Origin: Heterocephalus glaber
Taxonomy: Eukaryota > Chordata > Mammalia > Rodentia > Bathyergidae
Direction: 5' to 3'
DNA length: 64,000 nt
Assembly (NCBI RefSeq): GCF_000247695.1
Contig: NW_004624782.1
Location: 11,871,665-11,935,664, forward strand
Shown here: piece after piece, positions 22,041-32,170 of the stretch
How positions within the stretch are numbered: position 1 is the stretch's first letter
How the letters are laid out: each line of letters begins with the position of its first letter
Made by a program: the position numbers and the translations under genes
The notes under the pieces: generated by a model
Told to the model about the DNA's origin: nothing
Database searches by the model: none
Seen by the model: only the letters and a program-made list of their open reading frames with translations

Positions 22041-25000
22041 GTACCTGGGGAGCGCCAGCGCCTGCGCCCGCACTGAGTGGCCTGCAGCCCCTACTCCTGG
22101 AGCTGTCAGGTGCCTTTGCCCCTGGGGCGAGGCCCCATGGTGCGCAGCCCTGCTGGCTGGAAGCAGCCTCCACTGAGGTGGCGAGTGCAGAAGCTGGGTC
22201 CTTATTGCCAAAATTGTTTTCCTACTTTCCACAAAAGTAGTGGTGTCTTAGGAGCAGGAGGGTGTGAGCTCCGGCGTCCCCGGCGAGGCAGGGTCCGTCC
22301 GGGGCCCTTGTGGCAGAGGCAGCCTGCCCTTGGCCGGCTTCGCCCAGCCTCACTTCCCCTCCTGCGCCCATGAGTGGAGCACAGGGGAGAATCTGCCCAG
22401 AGCTTCCTGCTGTGCGCTCCGTGTGGGGTTGCTGGTGTTCGTGTGGCGTCCTGGTTACTTTCTCGTTGCTGGGGCAAAATACCTGACAGCCACAAGCTAA
22501 AGGAGGAAAGGCTTGTTTTAGCTCAGTCTGTAGAGGTCTCAGTCCATAGTGGACTCGTTCCGTAGCGAGGAGGAAAAGTTCATCGCATGACAGGCAGAGA
22601 GCAGCACAATCCCTTTTGTCCCTTTTTACCCCACCCAGGCTATGAGCCTTTTGGCTGGTGCCACCCACACCCAGGGTGTTTCTCTTCAGTAAGTCCATCA
22701 ACCCCAGCCAGAAACACACTGACCCGATCAGAGGGCCACTCCAGGACCACAGCCGTGACCCAGCCCCACCTGTGACATGTGGGGCTCGGGTATTAGGTAG
22801 AAGCACAACGCATGCCTGTGCCCAAGAGGCCCCTCTAGGCCCCAAGCACAGTGAGCCGAGCCGGGGAGGCTCCAGGGCCCGGGGCTGACAGGCTCCCCCT
22901 CCCCGAGAGCCAGCTCCTGCCTGAGCCTTGGTTTCTTGTCGGTGAAGTGGAAGTTAGATGCCTGGAAGGAAAGACTAAGGCCATGCTGCACACTGCGCGA
23001 GGAGTTACAGAGCGTTTCTGACCGACTTCTCCATGCTCTCCTGTGTTTTTAGAGTCTTCTACTGTGAGTATTAATTTTATATGAGGAAAATCCAGATGGA
23101 TGTCAGGAAACACATACTCGTGTCACAAGAGGAGACCCCAGAGGGGGAGAGATGGAGAGAGACTGGTCCTGCCCTCCGAGGAGAGGCTGGGTCAGGAGGA
23201 GGAGCAGCGCCCCGGGTTGCAGGCCAGGACCCGGAGCAGAGGGCTCTCGGGCACCCAGGAAACACCCCACGCAGCTGTAGCTAAAAGGCAGGGAGAGAAG
23301 CACAGGAGAGTGAGGCGGCCGCTCTCGGACGGGGACAGGGCTGAGGGTGGCCCAGCGTGCGGCGTGTGGCGGGGTGTGGCGGCTGGCACTGGAGAGGGCA
23401 GGACAGAGCTGCGGGTCAGGGGACAGAGCGTCCCCCTTGGCGCGGGTTGTGGCCTGCGCCCTTCCAAGTGTGTCCTCGCGCCCACAGTGGCCCTGCACGG
23501 GCAGTGTCTGCCCCCAGGACGTGAGTGTGGCTTGGCTGGGGGCTCCTTCCTACCCCCGCCCGTCTGTGACTCAGGCAGGCATCTCGCCTCGGCCTGGCCT
23601 CGCTGCACCTCCCCAGGCCGTCACCCTGCACGGTGGCTGCTGCTCGGCCCTGAGCTGCGAGCGAGGCGAGGCGGGTGGGCCAGGCCAGGGTGTGGCGCAG
23701 GGCGGCCCCGCCTCCCCCGCTCACTTCCCGTCCCGCTGAGGCTGTGCGGGCGCGCGCGTTTCCCCTCGGTCGGGCTGGTCTTGGAGGCTCTGTCCAGGGA
23801 GTGTGTGCATGGCAAAGCTGCTTCAGAAGGCTGTGCCCTCAGAGAGACCAGGGAGGGGCCACGTGCCAGTCAGCCCTGGGCACCGTGTGTGATTTTGTCT
23901 CCCAAAGTTCGAAGACCGAGGAGACAGAGGCCCAGGGTGGCGAGCAGCTGGCTCGGGCCCCCGCTGGAAGGTGTTCACCAGAGCCCAATGCGGGCGTTGT
24001 AAGAGACTGCAAGGACCATGGCAGTGTGGAATCTGCTCTAGAGAAGGGACTGGTGCCAGCCGCAGGGTTGTCATCGTCGTGACTGTGACATCCAGCAGGT
24101 GTGGGAGGTGGGAGAGGAGACGCCGGAGAGGAACACCGTATTTAACAGTGATCCGGGGCACTGAAGTCTCCTGCATGGCAGTTTCCGTGACAGCGATGTT
24201 ACTGTTACAACTGAACAAACATTATTCATAGAATGGAAAGAAAACAGGACCTTGATCTCATGAGAGAAAATAGTAGAGTAATAATAACGAACGCTGTGTT
24301 ACCAATGACACCTGAGCCATCCTACCAGCGATGCCAGGTTTTGAATTTGAGTCAGTCACCCTCTTGTTTCATTTCCATTTCAAACAGAGAGCGAGGTATG
24401 ACCACATTTCTGCTCCAGATGTGCAGTTGGAAAGAGCCGTGCCCCGGCTCCACCGTCCCTCCCTCCAGCACTTCCGGAAGCACTTTCTGCTTCCCGGGAG
24501 GCCTGTGGTCTTGGAGGGTGTGGCTGACCACTGGCCCTGCATGAGGAAGTGGAGGTGAGTGGTTACCGCAGGGCCGAGAGCTCCCTCTCCCACCTCCATC
24601 CCCAGGGCATCTGAACTCCTCCTCCTCCTGCCACCCACAGACACTTTGCTGCCAGCAGGTCGACTGCCTAGGGGTTAAACCAGAATTGAACATGAGGTGG
24701 TCTAATGCATGCCAGAGGGTCTAAGAGTCTTAGCTTCCATGGCTGCTTGGAGTGGCAGTCTTGGGGAGAGGCTATGGGAAATGTTGTAGGATCTTGGAAA
24801 TTCCCTGGCCCTTTCCTGGGGCCCTGAGGCAAAGCTGGAAGAGTGGAGAGTGGAGGGAGGTCAGGCCAGGCGGGGGAGCCGCTGTGCATGCATTTGGCGT
24901 GAGGAGGTTCGGGTCCTGCACACCTGTGGGCTCCGTGTCCTCGGATTCCACCCGTGCAGATCCTCGAGGGACGCAGAGCCACGCTGTAGAACACCGTTCG

Positions 25001-28000
25001 CATGTGTTCGCATGTGTCGGTATCCTAAGTGGGCAGGAGGTACCCTAAGGCATGCGAGAGGGTACTCAAGAGGATGTGCACACTACTGCGTGTGTGATAA
25101 TGGGGATTGAACCCAGGGCCTTCCCACTGAACCGCATCGCATCATCAGGCTGGCCTTGAACTCACTGTGTAGCCCAAGCTGACCTTGAGGTCACAGTGAT
25201 CCTCCTGCTCAGCCTCTGAGCACTGGGATTACAGGTGTGTGCCACCACGCCCAGTTATTTTTTATTTTGAGGCAGAGTCCTGCTAAGTCACTGAGTTGCT
25301 TAGGCAGGGCTCGAACTTGTGATCCTCCTGCCTCAGCCTCCCAGAGTGCTGGGATTTTAAGTGTGCACCACCCTGCTCAGCTACTGTTGTACTATTTTTT
25401 TATCCCCCGCATTGGCATCTCCAGGAGCCAGTTCTGGAACCCAGCCTCCGAGGCTGCTGAGGGATAGGAGGCCTGGGAGGGAGGTGGGTGGCTGTTTAGG
25501 GTTCTGCAAGGGCAGCTGCCTGCGGAGGTCAAAGGAGGAGGGGTGGTGACCGCAGGCGCCGTGGCGGAAATGCATCCTGGGTTTGCCAGGTGCCAGCTCA
25601 GGCACTGGCCACATGTGACCTCTTTTGACCCTCCCGGTTCCCTGGGGCAGGCCCGCATCTGTCCCTCCTGCAGACAGAAAGCAGGACTCAGAGAGGCCCC
25701 TGGTTGCACCTGGAGGCCCAGGGTCCAGAGCCCGGGCCCTTGGCTACCCCACATCCTGCGGCCGTTGTTCAGATCTCAGCCAATGGACAGGATGAGCACA
25801 GAGAGAGAGGACCGGCGGGCGGGGAAGCCGAGTGGCTGGCGCAGGTGTCCTGAGACTGCAGTGCTGCACGCTGCTGTGCACTGGCCCTGGGGCCTTGGCC
25901 TCTGCACCCACATGACCCTCTGCACTGTGGCTGAGGCTTGTGACAGCCCACTCCACGTGTGGGCAGCGGACGTCAGCAGGACGCCCACGTGACGGTCACG
26001 TGCTCCTGGGTTTCTCGCAGCGTGGAATACGTCCGGGAGATCGCTGGCTGCCGCACTGTCCCCGTGGAGGTTGGGTCCAGGTACACGGATGAGGACTGGT
26101 CACAGACCCTTATGACTGTCAGCGAGTTCATCAGCAAGTACATCGAGAGTGAGGTGAGGGGTCCGGCTCCTTCCCGTCCCGGTGCAGAGCAGGGCTGGGC
26201 GCTGCGTGGCTTCGGCAGGGCAGGGGGCCTGGCGTCCGTAGGCCACCAGCAAGGCACCAGGGCCTCCTTTCAGGTCCCTGTTTTTGGTTCAGTTCAGTGA
26301 TTTTTGGCATAGTCGTAGGATTGTGCATCCGTCACAGTCACCTAATTCCATGACATTGGCCTTGCCCCCAAAGACTCCCCACCCGGTAGTCAGCATTCCC
26401 GCCTCCCCCCCGCCCCCAGGAGGCTGCACCCCTGCTTCTGCCCATCAGTGTTGGCCAGCACCGCTTTCCCGGACAGGGAGTCGCGGGGCCCAAGGCCTCT
26501 GGCAGCTTCTGCTGCTGCAGCCTCCGCTTTCACACCTCTGCCCTCCGAAGACGCACTCACAGCCTGGCCTCTGGGCCACTCCCTGCCCCTCAGCTGCCCA
26601 CAGGCTCCCATCCCCTGCAGCCTGGCCAAGGAGGCCTTCACCATCACAGCTGCCGGGAAGGAACACCAGCAGCCGAAAGCCAGGCTGCCCTGCTGCACCG
26701 GCCCTGGCCCTGGCCCTGCTGGCCACGTGGCCTCGGCTGCTTCCTTCCTCCGCATCCCCACAGCCCTGAGCTCTGGCCACTGGGGCTGTGTTGGCCTGGT
26801 TGGCCAGAGGCTGCTGATGCCTGATGCACCCCGACCATCCCCAGGAGGTGGACATGGCCTCGCCCGTGGTCTCAGCAGTGTCTGCTGCTGAGGAGGCTGC
26901 AGGGGGGTGGGGAAGCTCTGGGATCTACAGGGACCCTCAGCTGTAGGGTGTAGCTGCCTCTGCCCCAGGGCAGTGGGGTGCCAGGTGCTCCAGCTCCCCC
27001 TGCCCCCAGGGACCTCGGCCGTCTTCACAGAGCCCGTCAAGCACCTTGGGCAGTGATTGCTGGTAGAATGTAAACCAGTGCAACCACTGTGGGAATCAGT
27101 ATGAAAACTCCTCAGCAACTCAGAGCCGGGTGTGGTAGTGCAGGCCTGTAGTCCCAGAACTGGGGAGACTGAGGCAGGAGGATCGCCATGAGTTCAAGGC
27201 CAGCCTGAACTACACAGTGAGACCCTGTCTTAAAAAAACTAAAAACGGAAATGCCATTCCACCCAGCCATACCTCTCGTAGGGGTTTCCCCAAAGAGTTA
27301 CAGATGCATGACATGTCAGCAAAGAGAAACGCAGCTTTCTGGCCAGGGCGTAGCTCTTGGTGGAGTGTGTGCTCCATATATGTGAGGCCCTGGGTTCTTC
27401 TCACTAGCACCAGGGAGAGAAATAAGGAAATGCCAAGGCAAAACTACCTATCTATATAAAATCCCGTTTACCTTTTACAAAGAGGTGGTCGCCAGGGCCT
27501 GGGCGGGTAGCGGAGAGCTGCCCCTATGTGGGTGCGGTTTCGAGGTGGCCAGGGAGAGGGAGCCCTGGACAGACGGTGAGGGCTATGCAGCAGCGGGGAT
27601 GTGCTAAGCGCCACTGAACTGGACACTGACAAGGGCCAAAATGGTAATTTTAAGTTATGCATATTTTTCCAGACTTGTTAAAAATTATTTTTTTACAATG
27701 GAAAAGAAATGTATGCAAAGCGCCTGCATTTGTCACTTGAGGGGGCAGCCCTGGGTGATTCCCTCAGGCGCCGGAGCTGGGAGGGCACAGCAGGACTCTG
27801 TCTCCCACCCCTAGCGAGTCCTGCTGGAGGGCGCGGAAGAGGACGGGCCCAGCAAGACCCAACTGGGCTGTGGGGCAGGAATGGGGGCAGCACCAGCTGA
27901 GTGGCACCCGCGTGGGGCACGTCTGCCATGCCTAACCAGCCTCTGTGCCCTGCTTCTCTCCTGGGGCAGGCGGGGGACGTTGGGTACCTGGCTCAGCACC

Positions 28001-31000
28001 AGCTTTTTGACCAGGTGAGTCTGAGACACTTCCCTCCTTCACCCTCCCATCACTCGCCTCCTTTCCAGGGAACGAAGCTGCTCTGAGCCCACTGGCAGCC
28101 GGGTGGGCCTCGGTCAGAAATCCAGGTGTGGTGAGAAGGGAGCAGCAGGTCCCGGAGAGCCAGGGTAGCACAGCTCTAGGCCAGCCCCAGAAGGCGAGAG
28201 TCCGGGGGCTCCGGGTAGTGCCCGTCCCGAGTCCCAGCACCTGGTACTTGGCCATCTCCTTTCCCCGGCCTGGGCCAGAGACCCCCAACCTGCCTGCTGC
28301 CGACTGGGGGAGCTGGGGTGGTGGGGAGGGCAGCCCTGGGACAGGTGCCCCTCATGCTGAGGTGCAGGTGGAGTCAGTGGCCAGCCAGGAGGCCTGTTGA
28401 GGGGCAGGAGGTGGGCATCCCCTCTGCAGGGCATCCCCTCTCGCCTTGCCGTTCAGGGGGCCTCAGAGAAGTCAGGCAGCCCGAGCCCTGCATTCTTCAG
28501 CACGGCACAGGCGTTTGCTGGGACCTCCGCCTCTAGAAGCTCTGGCTCCCACCAAATTCTTGCCCAGCAAACTCTTGCCGACTTTTCTCCCAGAGGCCCT
28601 GTGCTGTGAAGCTTTTGGCTACCATTTTAGGGCTGTCTTCAGCTATTACTCGCATCATGGAGCGTTTATTCTCTCCAGTCTGAATCTTTGGTCAGATTCT
28701 GATGATGGGATCCGACGAAGCCAGTCACCTTTCAGAAATCCTGATGATGTCATCAGGAGCCAATCAGAGTTCTGCTCAGCATCCCGCAGGGCCAGGTCTG
28801 AGCCAGAAGCAGTAGTGGGATGTGACAGGGAGCCGCAATCCTGCGAATAGCCTGAGGACTCCCTGCAGCACCGGGGACCTCAGACCATGAACTTGAACAG
28901 TGCATCAAGCAGCCTTCTCGAGGCCACACTGGCCACATGAGACAGACTCAGAGTCCAGAACAGTGGCATCCAGGCCCACGCTCCCTGCAGGGAGAACTTG
29001 GGCCTTCCCAGGTCGCCCCTGGATTCCTGACCAGCAACTGAAAGTGCAGCTGGAAGCGTGGCAATGGGAGGAAGGGGCTTACTCTTCAGAAACACGGGAG
29101 GCCCCTGGCCACCCTGTTTTCATTCCTCTCCGCCTTGGAAAATACCAGCAGGCTCAGCTAGGGGCTGGGCCCCTGGATACCTGGCGGTAGCGGCTGAGCC
29201 TGCTGGGAAGCGCACACCATGCCTGGCTGGCCTTGGAGAAGTGGGAAGCAGGGATATACGCCATGGGGTGAATAGGCACCCTTATCCAGGGACGGCCGGA
29301 AGCTTGGGGCATGGCGTGGGTGCCGGTCTCCAGCTGCAGCTTATCACTCATGTCAGCACTGTGGCTCCCGAGCGCGGCTGGCCTTGTACCACTGCCCTCA
29401 GGCCCCTCCTCCCCGAGTCAGGTGGCCCGGGGAGCACAGCCAACTCAGACTGGGGCCCTTCACGTCTTCCCTCATGGCCACGCTGCTGTGAGCAGGGTCC
29501 CTGCCGTCCCCAGGAGCGCCTCAGTCTCCCCTCACGTGACTGCTGGGAATACTGGCTGCCTCTGTTTGGGCTCATTTGCTAAGGCCCCGGAAGCCCTTGT
29601 CCTGTCGTCTCGCTCGTGGCCTTTGATGACTTGTGAAATTTGTGGCTTGAGATTGTGCTGCTCCAGCTCTGACTGCATGACTCTGCATAATCCCTCTCTC
29701 CAGAGCGAATTGAGCACGTTTCCTGGTTTGTTGCCCTTTATAGTTAATTTACTTAAAATATACCAATTGGGGTTTCTTTGGTAAATTTTGGAAAAATCTT
29801 CCCCTTTGGAGATCTGCTAAATATCCAATCCCATTTTCTTTTTGTTTTTCTTTAATTTGATCTTTTAAAAACATTTAATTTTTTTTTAGATGAGTAAATC
29901 TATACCACATGGAAACAAATACGCAACTAAGATTACAGCTGTCACCTGCTAGTTACATGTTCTTAGTTGTTTTGTAAGTTCTAACCCCGGAAGTCGGGCT
30001 GTAGGATGGTGCCGGCTGGGAGCTCCCAGCGCTGCCTGCATTCCTGCCCTCAGATCCCGGAGCTCAAGGGCGACATCAGCATCCCCGACTACTGCTGCCT
30101 GGGCAGTGGGGAGGAGGAGGAGATCACCATCAACGCCTGGTTCGGCCCCCCCGGGACGGTGTCCCCACTCCACCAGGACCCCCAGCAGAACTTCCTAGCC
30201 CAGGTGGGTGGGAGCCACCGCCAGGACAGGGGCTTCTCCCTTCTCCTGGCCCCGCCAGGTGACCCAGCCACTTTGTCCCCCTTTAAACACCAGGCTCGTA
30301 ACGTGGAGAAACAAAAACCACTGGAGGGATGTGGACAGAAATGAAAACAAAATAGCAGCAGGTCCCAGGGGGCCTCCCTGCTGGGGCTGCTCCGGATGTG
30401 GCTCATCCTGGGCTCCCTGCAGAGGGAACCACAGTGAGCTGCCACTGCCACACTGCCACCGTCCAGCCGTCCACGGCCACCTCCCAGGAACACAGGCTGG
30501 GCGGCCCCTCAGGCACCGGGAGAGGAGTGCATGCCTGTAGTGACTGGGGCGCAGCTGCCCTGTTCTTCTCAGGCAGGCAGAGAGGCTCCGTGGATGGGCA
30601 CTCTTGGTGCCCGCCAGGCCGGTCCAAAGAGGCCACTCAGTAGGTCGAGCACCAGGTCTCTGCCCAGTGCGACTCCAGCTGTCCCCTTGCAGCTTTGCGA
30701 ACTTGAACACTTCATTTCACCTCTCTGCCTCAGTTTCCTCACCAGAAAAATAGGGGTGACAAGGAAGCACCCCTGAGAGCTGTGAGGGTTACGCGAGGTA
30801 ACACAGTTGCCTGGTACAGACCTGCAGCCCTATGCTGGGCAGCAGGAATGAAGTGGAATCCAGGCACGTGTGTGGCCGCAGTGCGAACCAGGCCCAGGGA
30901 GCGGCATGTGGGAGGCAGGAGGCCACGGAGCGGCAGCCCTGAAGGTGTCTCTCCCCAGGTGATGGGGAGGAAGTACATCCGGCTGTACTCGCCGCAGGAC

Positions 31001-31303
31001 TCGGAGGCCCTGTACCCTCACGAGACGAACCTGCTTCACAACACCAGCCAGGTGAGCGTGTGGAGCCCGGCTGCAGGGCCCTCTTCCCCGTCCCCACTGT
31101 CCCTGGAGACCCACAGCGGCTTCTTTTGCTTTCTTCAGGTTGACGTGGAGAACCCCAACCTGGAGAAGTTCCCCAAATTTGCTGAGGCCCCCTTCATGTC
31201 GTGCATCCTGGCTCCTGGAGAGATCCTGTTCATCCCGGTTAAACACTGGCATTATGTGCGGGCTCTGGATTTGAGCTTCTCAGTCAGCTTCTGGTGGTCC
31301 TAG
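21558..31303 (+). CDS. KDM8: KDM8/JMJD5 JmjC-domain 2-oxoglutarate oxygenase, spliced CDS of 7 exons
   Basis: Joined coding exons are 21558-22040, 24388-24554, 26021-26153, 27970-28014, 30054-30203, 30959-31051 and 31139-31303: 1236 nt, 411 residues plus TAG. All internal boundaries are AG/GT and every phase fits. The product aligns throughout with human KDM8 as I remember it (416 residues). The N-terminal helical region is about residues 1-160 and the JmjC region about 180-411. The Fe(II) triad is visible as H316-x-D318 and H395 (human H321, D323, H400), and K331 sits in [10 protein letters not shown]. The protein ends in WWS. Family knowledge: a nuclear Fe(II)/2-oxoglutarate enzyme best supported as an arginyl hydroxylase (RCCD1, RPS6); H3K36me2 demethylation has been claimed and disputed. 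The start is fixed by an in-frame TGA at 21537, inside the same exon. The gene converges on NSMCE1. Nothing suggests decay. Confidence 0.96.
22041..22440. other. KDM8 intron, GC-rich, no feature
   Basis: Open frames on both strands overlap the preceding exon's GC-rich tail. No splice or protein support. Confidence 0.5.
22445..22800 (-). mobile_element. MaLR-type LTR remnant, reverse
   Basis: TTGCTGGGGCAAAATACCTG then AGGAGGAAAGGCTTGTTTTA and GGTCTCAGTCCATAGTGGAC. Confidence 0.6.
23130..23800. promoter_or_regulatory. Intragenic CpG-rich patch in KDM8 intron
   Basis: CpG-dense sequence (e.g. GGCGGCCGCTCTCGGACGGG near 23314, GCGGGCGCGCGCGTTTCCCC near 23746) inside the intron between the first two coding exons. 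It contains an ORF of 300 codons (23100-24002) of low-complexity Arg/Gly/Pro-rich composition, which I do not believe to be a gene. Confidence 0.4.
24388..24554 (+). CDS. KDM8: KDM8 coding exon 2
   Basis: Acceptor CAAACAG ends at 24387 and donor GTGAGT begins at 24555. The 167-nt exon starts in phase 0 and ends two bases into a Ser codon (AG|C). It codes for residues 162-217, including '[20 protein letters not shown]' and '[12 protein letters not shown]', the entry into the JmjC/cupin fold. Confidence 0.95.
24560..25080. other. KDM8 intron, no recognisable feature
   Basis: No repeat or conserved motif that I can name. Confidence 0.5.
25085..25385 (-). repeat. Two reversed B1-type SINE units, the first with ID-like part
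   Basis: TGGGGATTGAACCCAGGGCC, then GGCCTTGAACTCACTGTGTA and GGGATTACAGGTGTGTGCCA. A second unit, GAGGCAGAGTCCTGCTAAGT to TGGGATTTTAAGTGTGCACC, follows from 25260. Confidence 0.8.
25390..26015. other. KDM8 intron, no recognisable feature
   Basis: GC-rich, with frames of 60-150 codons on several overlapping phases and no motif. Confidence 0.5.
26021..26153 (+). CDS. KDM8: KDM8 coding exon 3
   Basis: Acceptor TTTCTCGCAG ends at 26020 and donor GTGAGG begins at 26154. The 133-nt exon completes the split Ser codon and codes for '[20 protein letters not shown]' followed by [24 protein letters not shown], ending in phase 0. Both parts closely match human KDM8. Confidence 0.95.
26270..26420 (-). 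repeat. Old L1 3'-UTR fragment
   Basis: GGTTCAGTTCAGTGATTTTT, ATTGTGCATCCGTCACAGTC: the phrase order of an ancient L1 3' region read backwards. Confidence 0.45.
26425..27120. other. KDM8 intron, GC-rich, no feature
   Basis: Long overlapping open frames on both strands (up to 242 codons) are explained by high GC. No splice-flanked exon seen. Confidence 0.5.
27123..27425 (+). repeat. B1 SINE (27123-27245) and degraded ID-like unit (27339-27425)
   Basis: B1: GAGCCGGGTGTGGTAGTGCA, GATCGCCATGAGTTCAAGGC, A-rich end. ID-like: GGCCAGGGCGTAGCTCTTGG, GAGGCCCTGGGTTCTTCTCA. Confidence 0.75.
27970..28014 (+). CDS. KDM8: KDM8 coding exon 4 (45-nt small exon)
   Basis: Acceptor GGGGCAG ends at 27969 and donor GTGAGT begins at 28015. 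It encodes 15 residues ([15 protein letters not shown], residues 262-276) and is phase 0 at both ends, so skipping would keep the frame. It matches human [14 protein letters not shown] apart from its first residues. Confidence 0.95.
28020..30050. other. KDM8 intron, mostly without recognisable features
   Basis: A CRE-like TGATGTCATCA (28745-28755) with a nearby CCAAT (28760) is the only regulatory-looking pair. 29740-29960 is AT-rich with a poly-T run. Confidence 0.45.
30054..30203 (+). CDS. KDM8: KDM8 coding exon 5 (carries the HxD iron motif)
   Basis: Acceptor CCCTCAG ends at 30053 and donor GTGGGT begins at 30204. The 150 nt code for residues 277-326 in phase 0. The exon contains [19 protein letters not shown] followed by LHQDPQQNF, which supplies the H316-x-D318 iron ligands. 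Confidence 0.96.
30680..30875 (+). repeat. MIR SINE
   Basis: TGCCTCAGTTTCCTCACCAG, AGCTGTGAGGGTTACGCGAG, GTTGCCTGGTACAG in MIR order. It lies just upstream of a KDM8 exon. Confidence 0.65.
30959..31051 (+). CDS. KDM8: KDM8 coding exon 6
   Basis: Acceptor CTCCCCAG ends at 30958 and donor GTGAGC begins at 31052. The 93 nt code for residues 327-357 in phase 0: '[20 protein letters not shown]' then [11 protein letters not shown]. It includes K331, equivalent to human K336, in the 2-oxoglutarate-binding region. Confidence 0.95.
31139..31303 (+). CDS. KDM8: KDM8 terminal coding exon
   Basis: Acceptor TTTCTTCAG ends at 31138. The exon codes for residues 358-411 and stops at TAG 31301-31303. It includes '[20 protein letters not shown]', which carries H395, the third iron ligand, and ends SFSVSFWWS. 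Human has YWHYV where this species has HWHYV. Confidence 0.96.
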   Translation, partial: VDVENPNLEKFPKFAEAPFMSCILAPGEILFIPVKHWHYVRALDLSFSVSFWWS

Positions 31304-32170
31304 CCAGAAGAGTGGGGAGGGCCTGGAAACACCCACAGTGCACTCACTGCAGCCTGCGATTAAGGATGACAGGCCCAGGAGGTGGCCAGGGCACGGACGC
31401 CTCACTGTCCAGGGCAGTCCAGGTGCAAGGGGGCGTGCAGGACCAGCAGCCCGCTCTGGGCCAGGCGCCTGTGGCCAAGCAAGGCAGGGAGGAGCCGGGA
31501 CCCTGGCACGCAGCCCACCAGAGGTTGGACACCCCGAAGCTGGTGAGGGGGCAGCAGTTGGAAAATGCAGGCACTGAGTGCACCCACTGGGCTCCAACCT
31601 TTTCTGTCGCTGACCTGACCCAGTCCCCTCCCTGCAGTGTCTGTGTCTCTTCTGGAAGCAGGGGCAGTGCTGTCCTCATGTGCCATGTGCCTGTGAGCAG
31701 CAGAGCTGCTGTCACCATCCCACTATCCCAGTTACAAAGAGCACTTTGTATTTTCACTTTCTTATCACTGCCCCCGCCCCCGCCCACCTGGCCTGCAGGC
31801 TCAGGAGAGGCAAGCGCAGCCCTGGGGCAGGAGGATGGGGCTTATTGCCTACAGCAGAGGGAGGTTATGGGCTCCCCTGGGCGCCCGCACCCAGCATCAG
31901 CCCTCCCTGCACCTGGAGCTTCCTCCTGCCCTTCCTGTTCCTGTCCAGAGGGCGTACCTACTCCAGGGGGGCCTACGCTTCAGGCTGTGTGCAAAGGTTG
32001 GTTTGTGTTGGCCTCTGAGTAAAGACAGGAGGTCCGCCCGCCAATGGGCAGGAAAGTTTCTCCCCATGGTCTGGGAGAATCAGTCGGGTGGACATTTCTC
32101 AGAAGTGCCTGGGTATTGACACCCTGGCATGCACCAAGTGACCATGAAATAAAGAGGAATTCATTCCAGA
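31304..32170 (+). other. KDM8: KDM8 3' untranslated region
   Basis: The stretch runs from the KDM8 stop to about 20 bases past the AATAAA at 32148. It is GC-rich at first, with AT-rich sequence near the end. It carries no repeat I recognise and no protein-like frame. The exact cleavage point is inferred. Confidence 0.7.
32148..32153 (+). terminator. KDM8: AATAAA poly(A) signal, KDM8
   Basis: This canonical hexamer lies 845 bases after the KDM8 stop codon. It is the first AATAAA on the + strand after that stop. Cleavage would be expected about 10-30 bases downstream, before the L1 insertion. Confidence 0.7.

Noticed and set aside
21525..22232. 235-codon minus-strand frame opposite the first KDM8 coding exon
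   Set aside because: Antisense shadow of a GC-rich real exon; the plus-strand protein is clearly KDM8.
26390..27118. 242-codon minus-strand frame in a KDM8 intron
   Set aside because: Sits in a GC-rich, stop-poor intron with competing frames on both strands. Composition is low-complexity Gly/Ser/Pro/Arg and no domain is seen.
31294..32022. 242-codon frame overlapping the KDM8 3' end
   Set aside because: Begins within the last KDM8 codons in another frame and covers the 3'UTR. Best explained as a shadow of GC-rich UTR.
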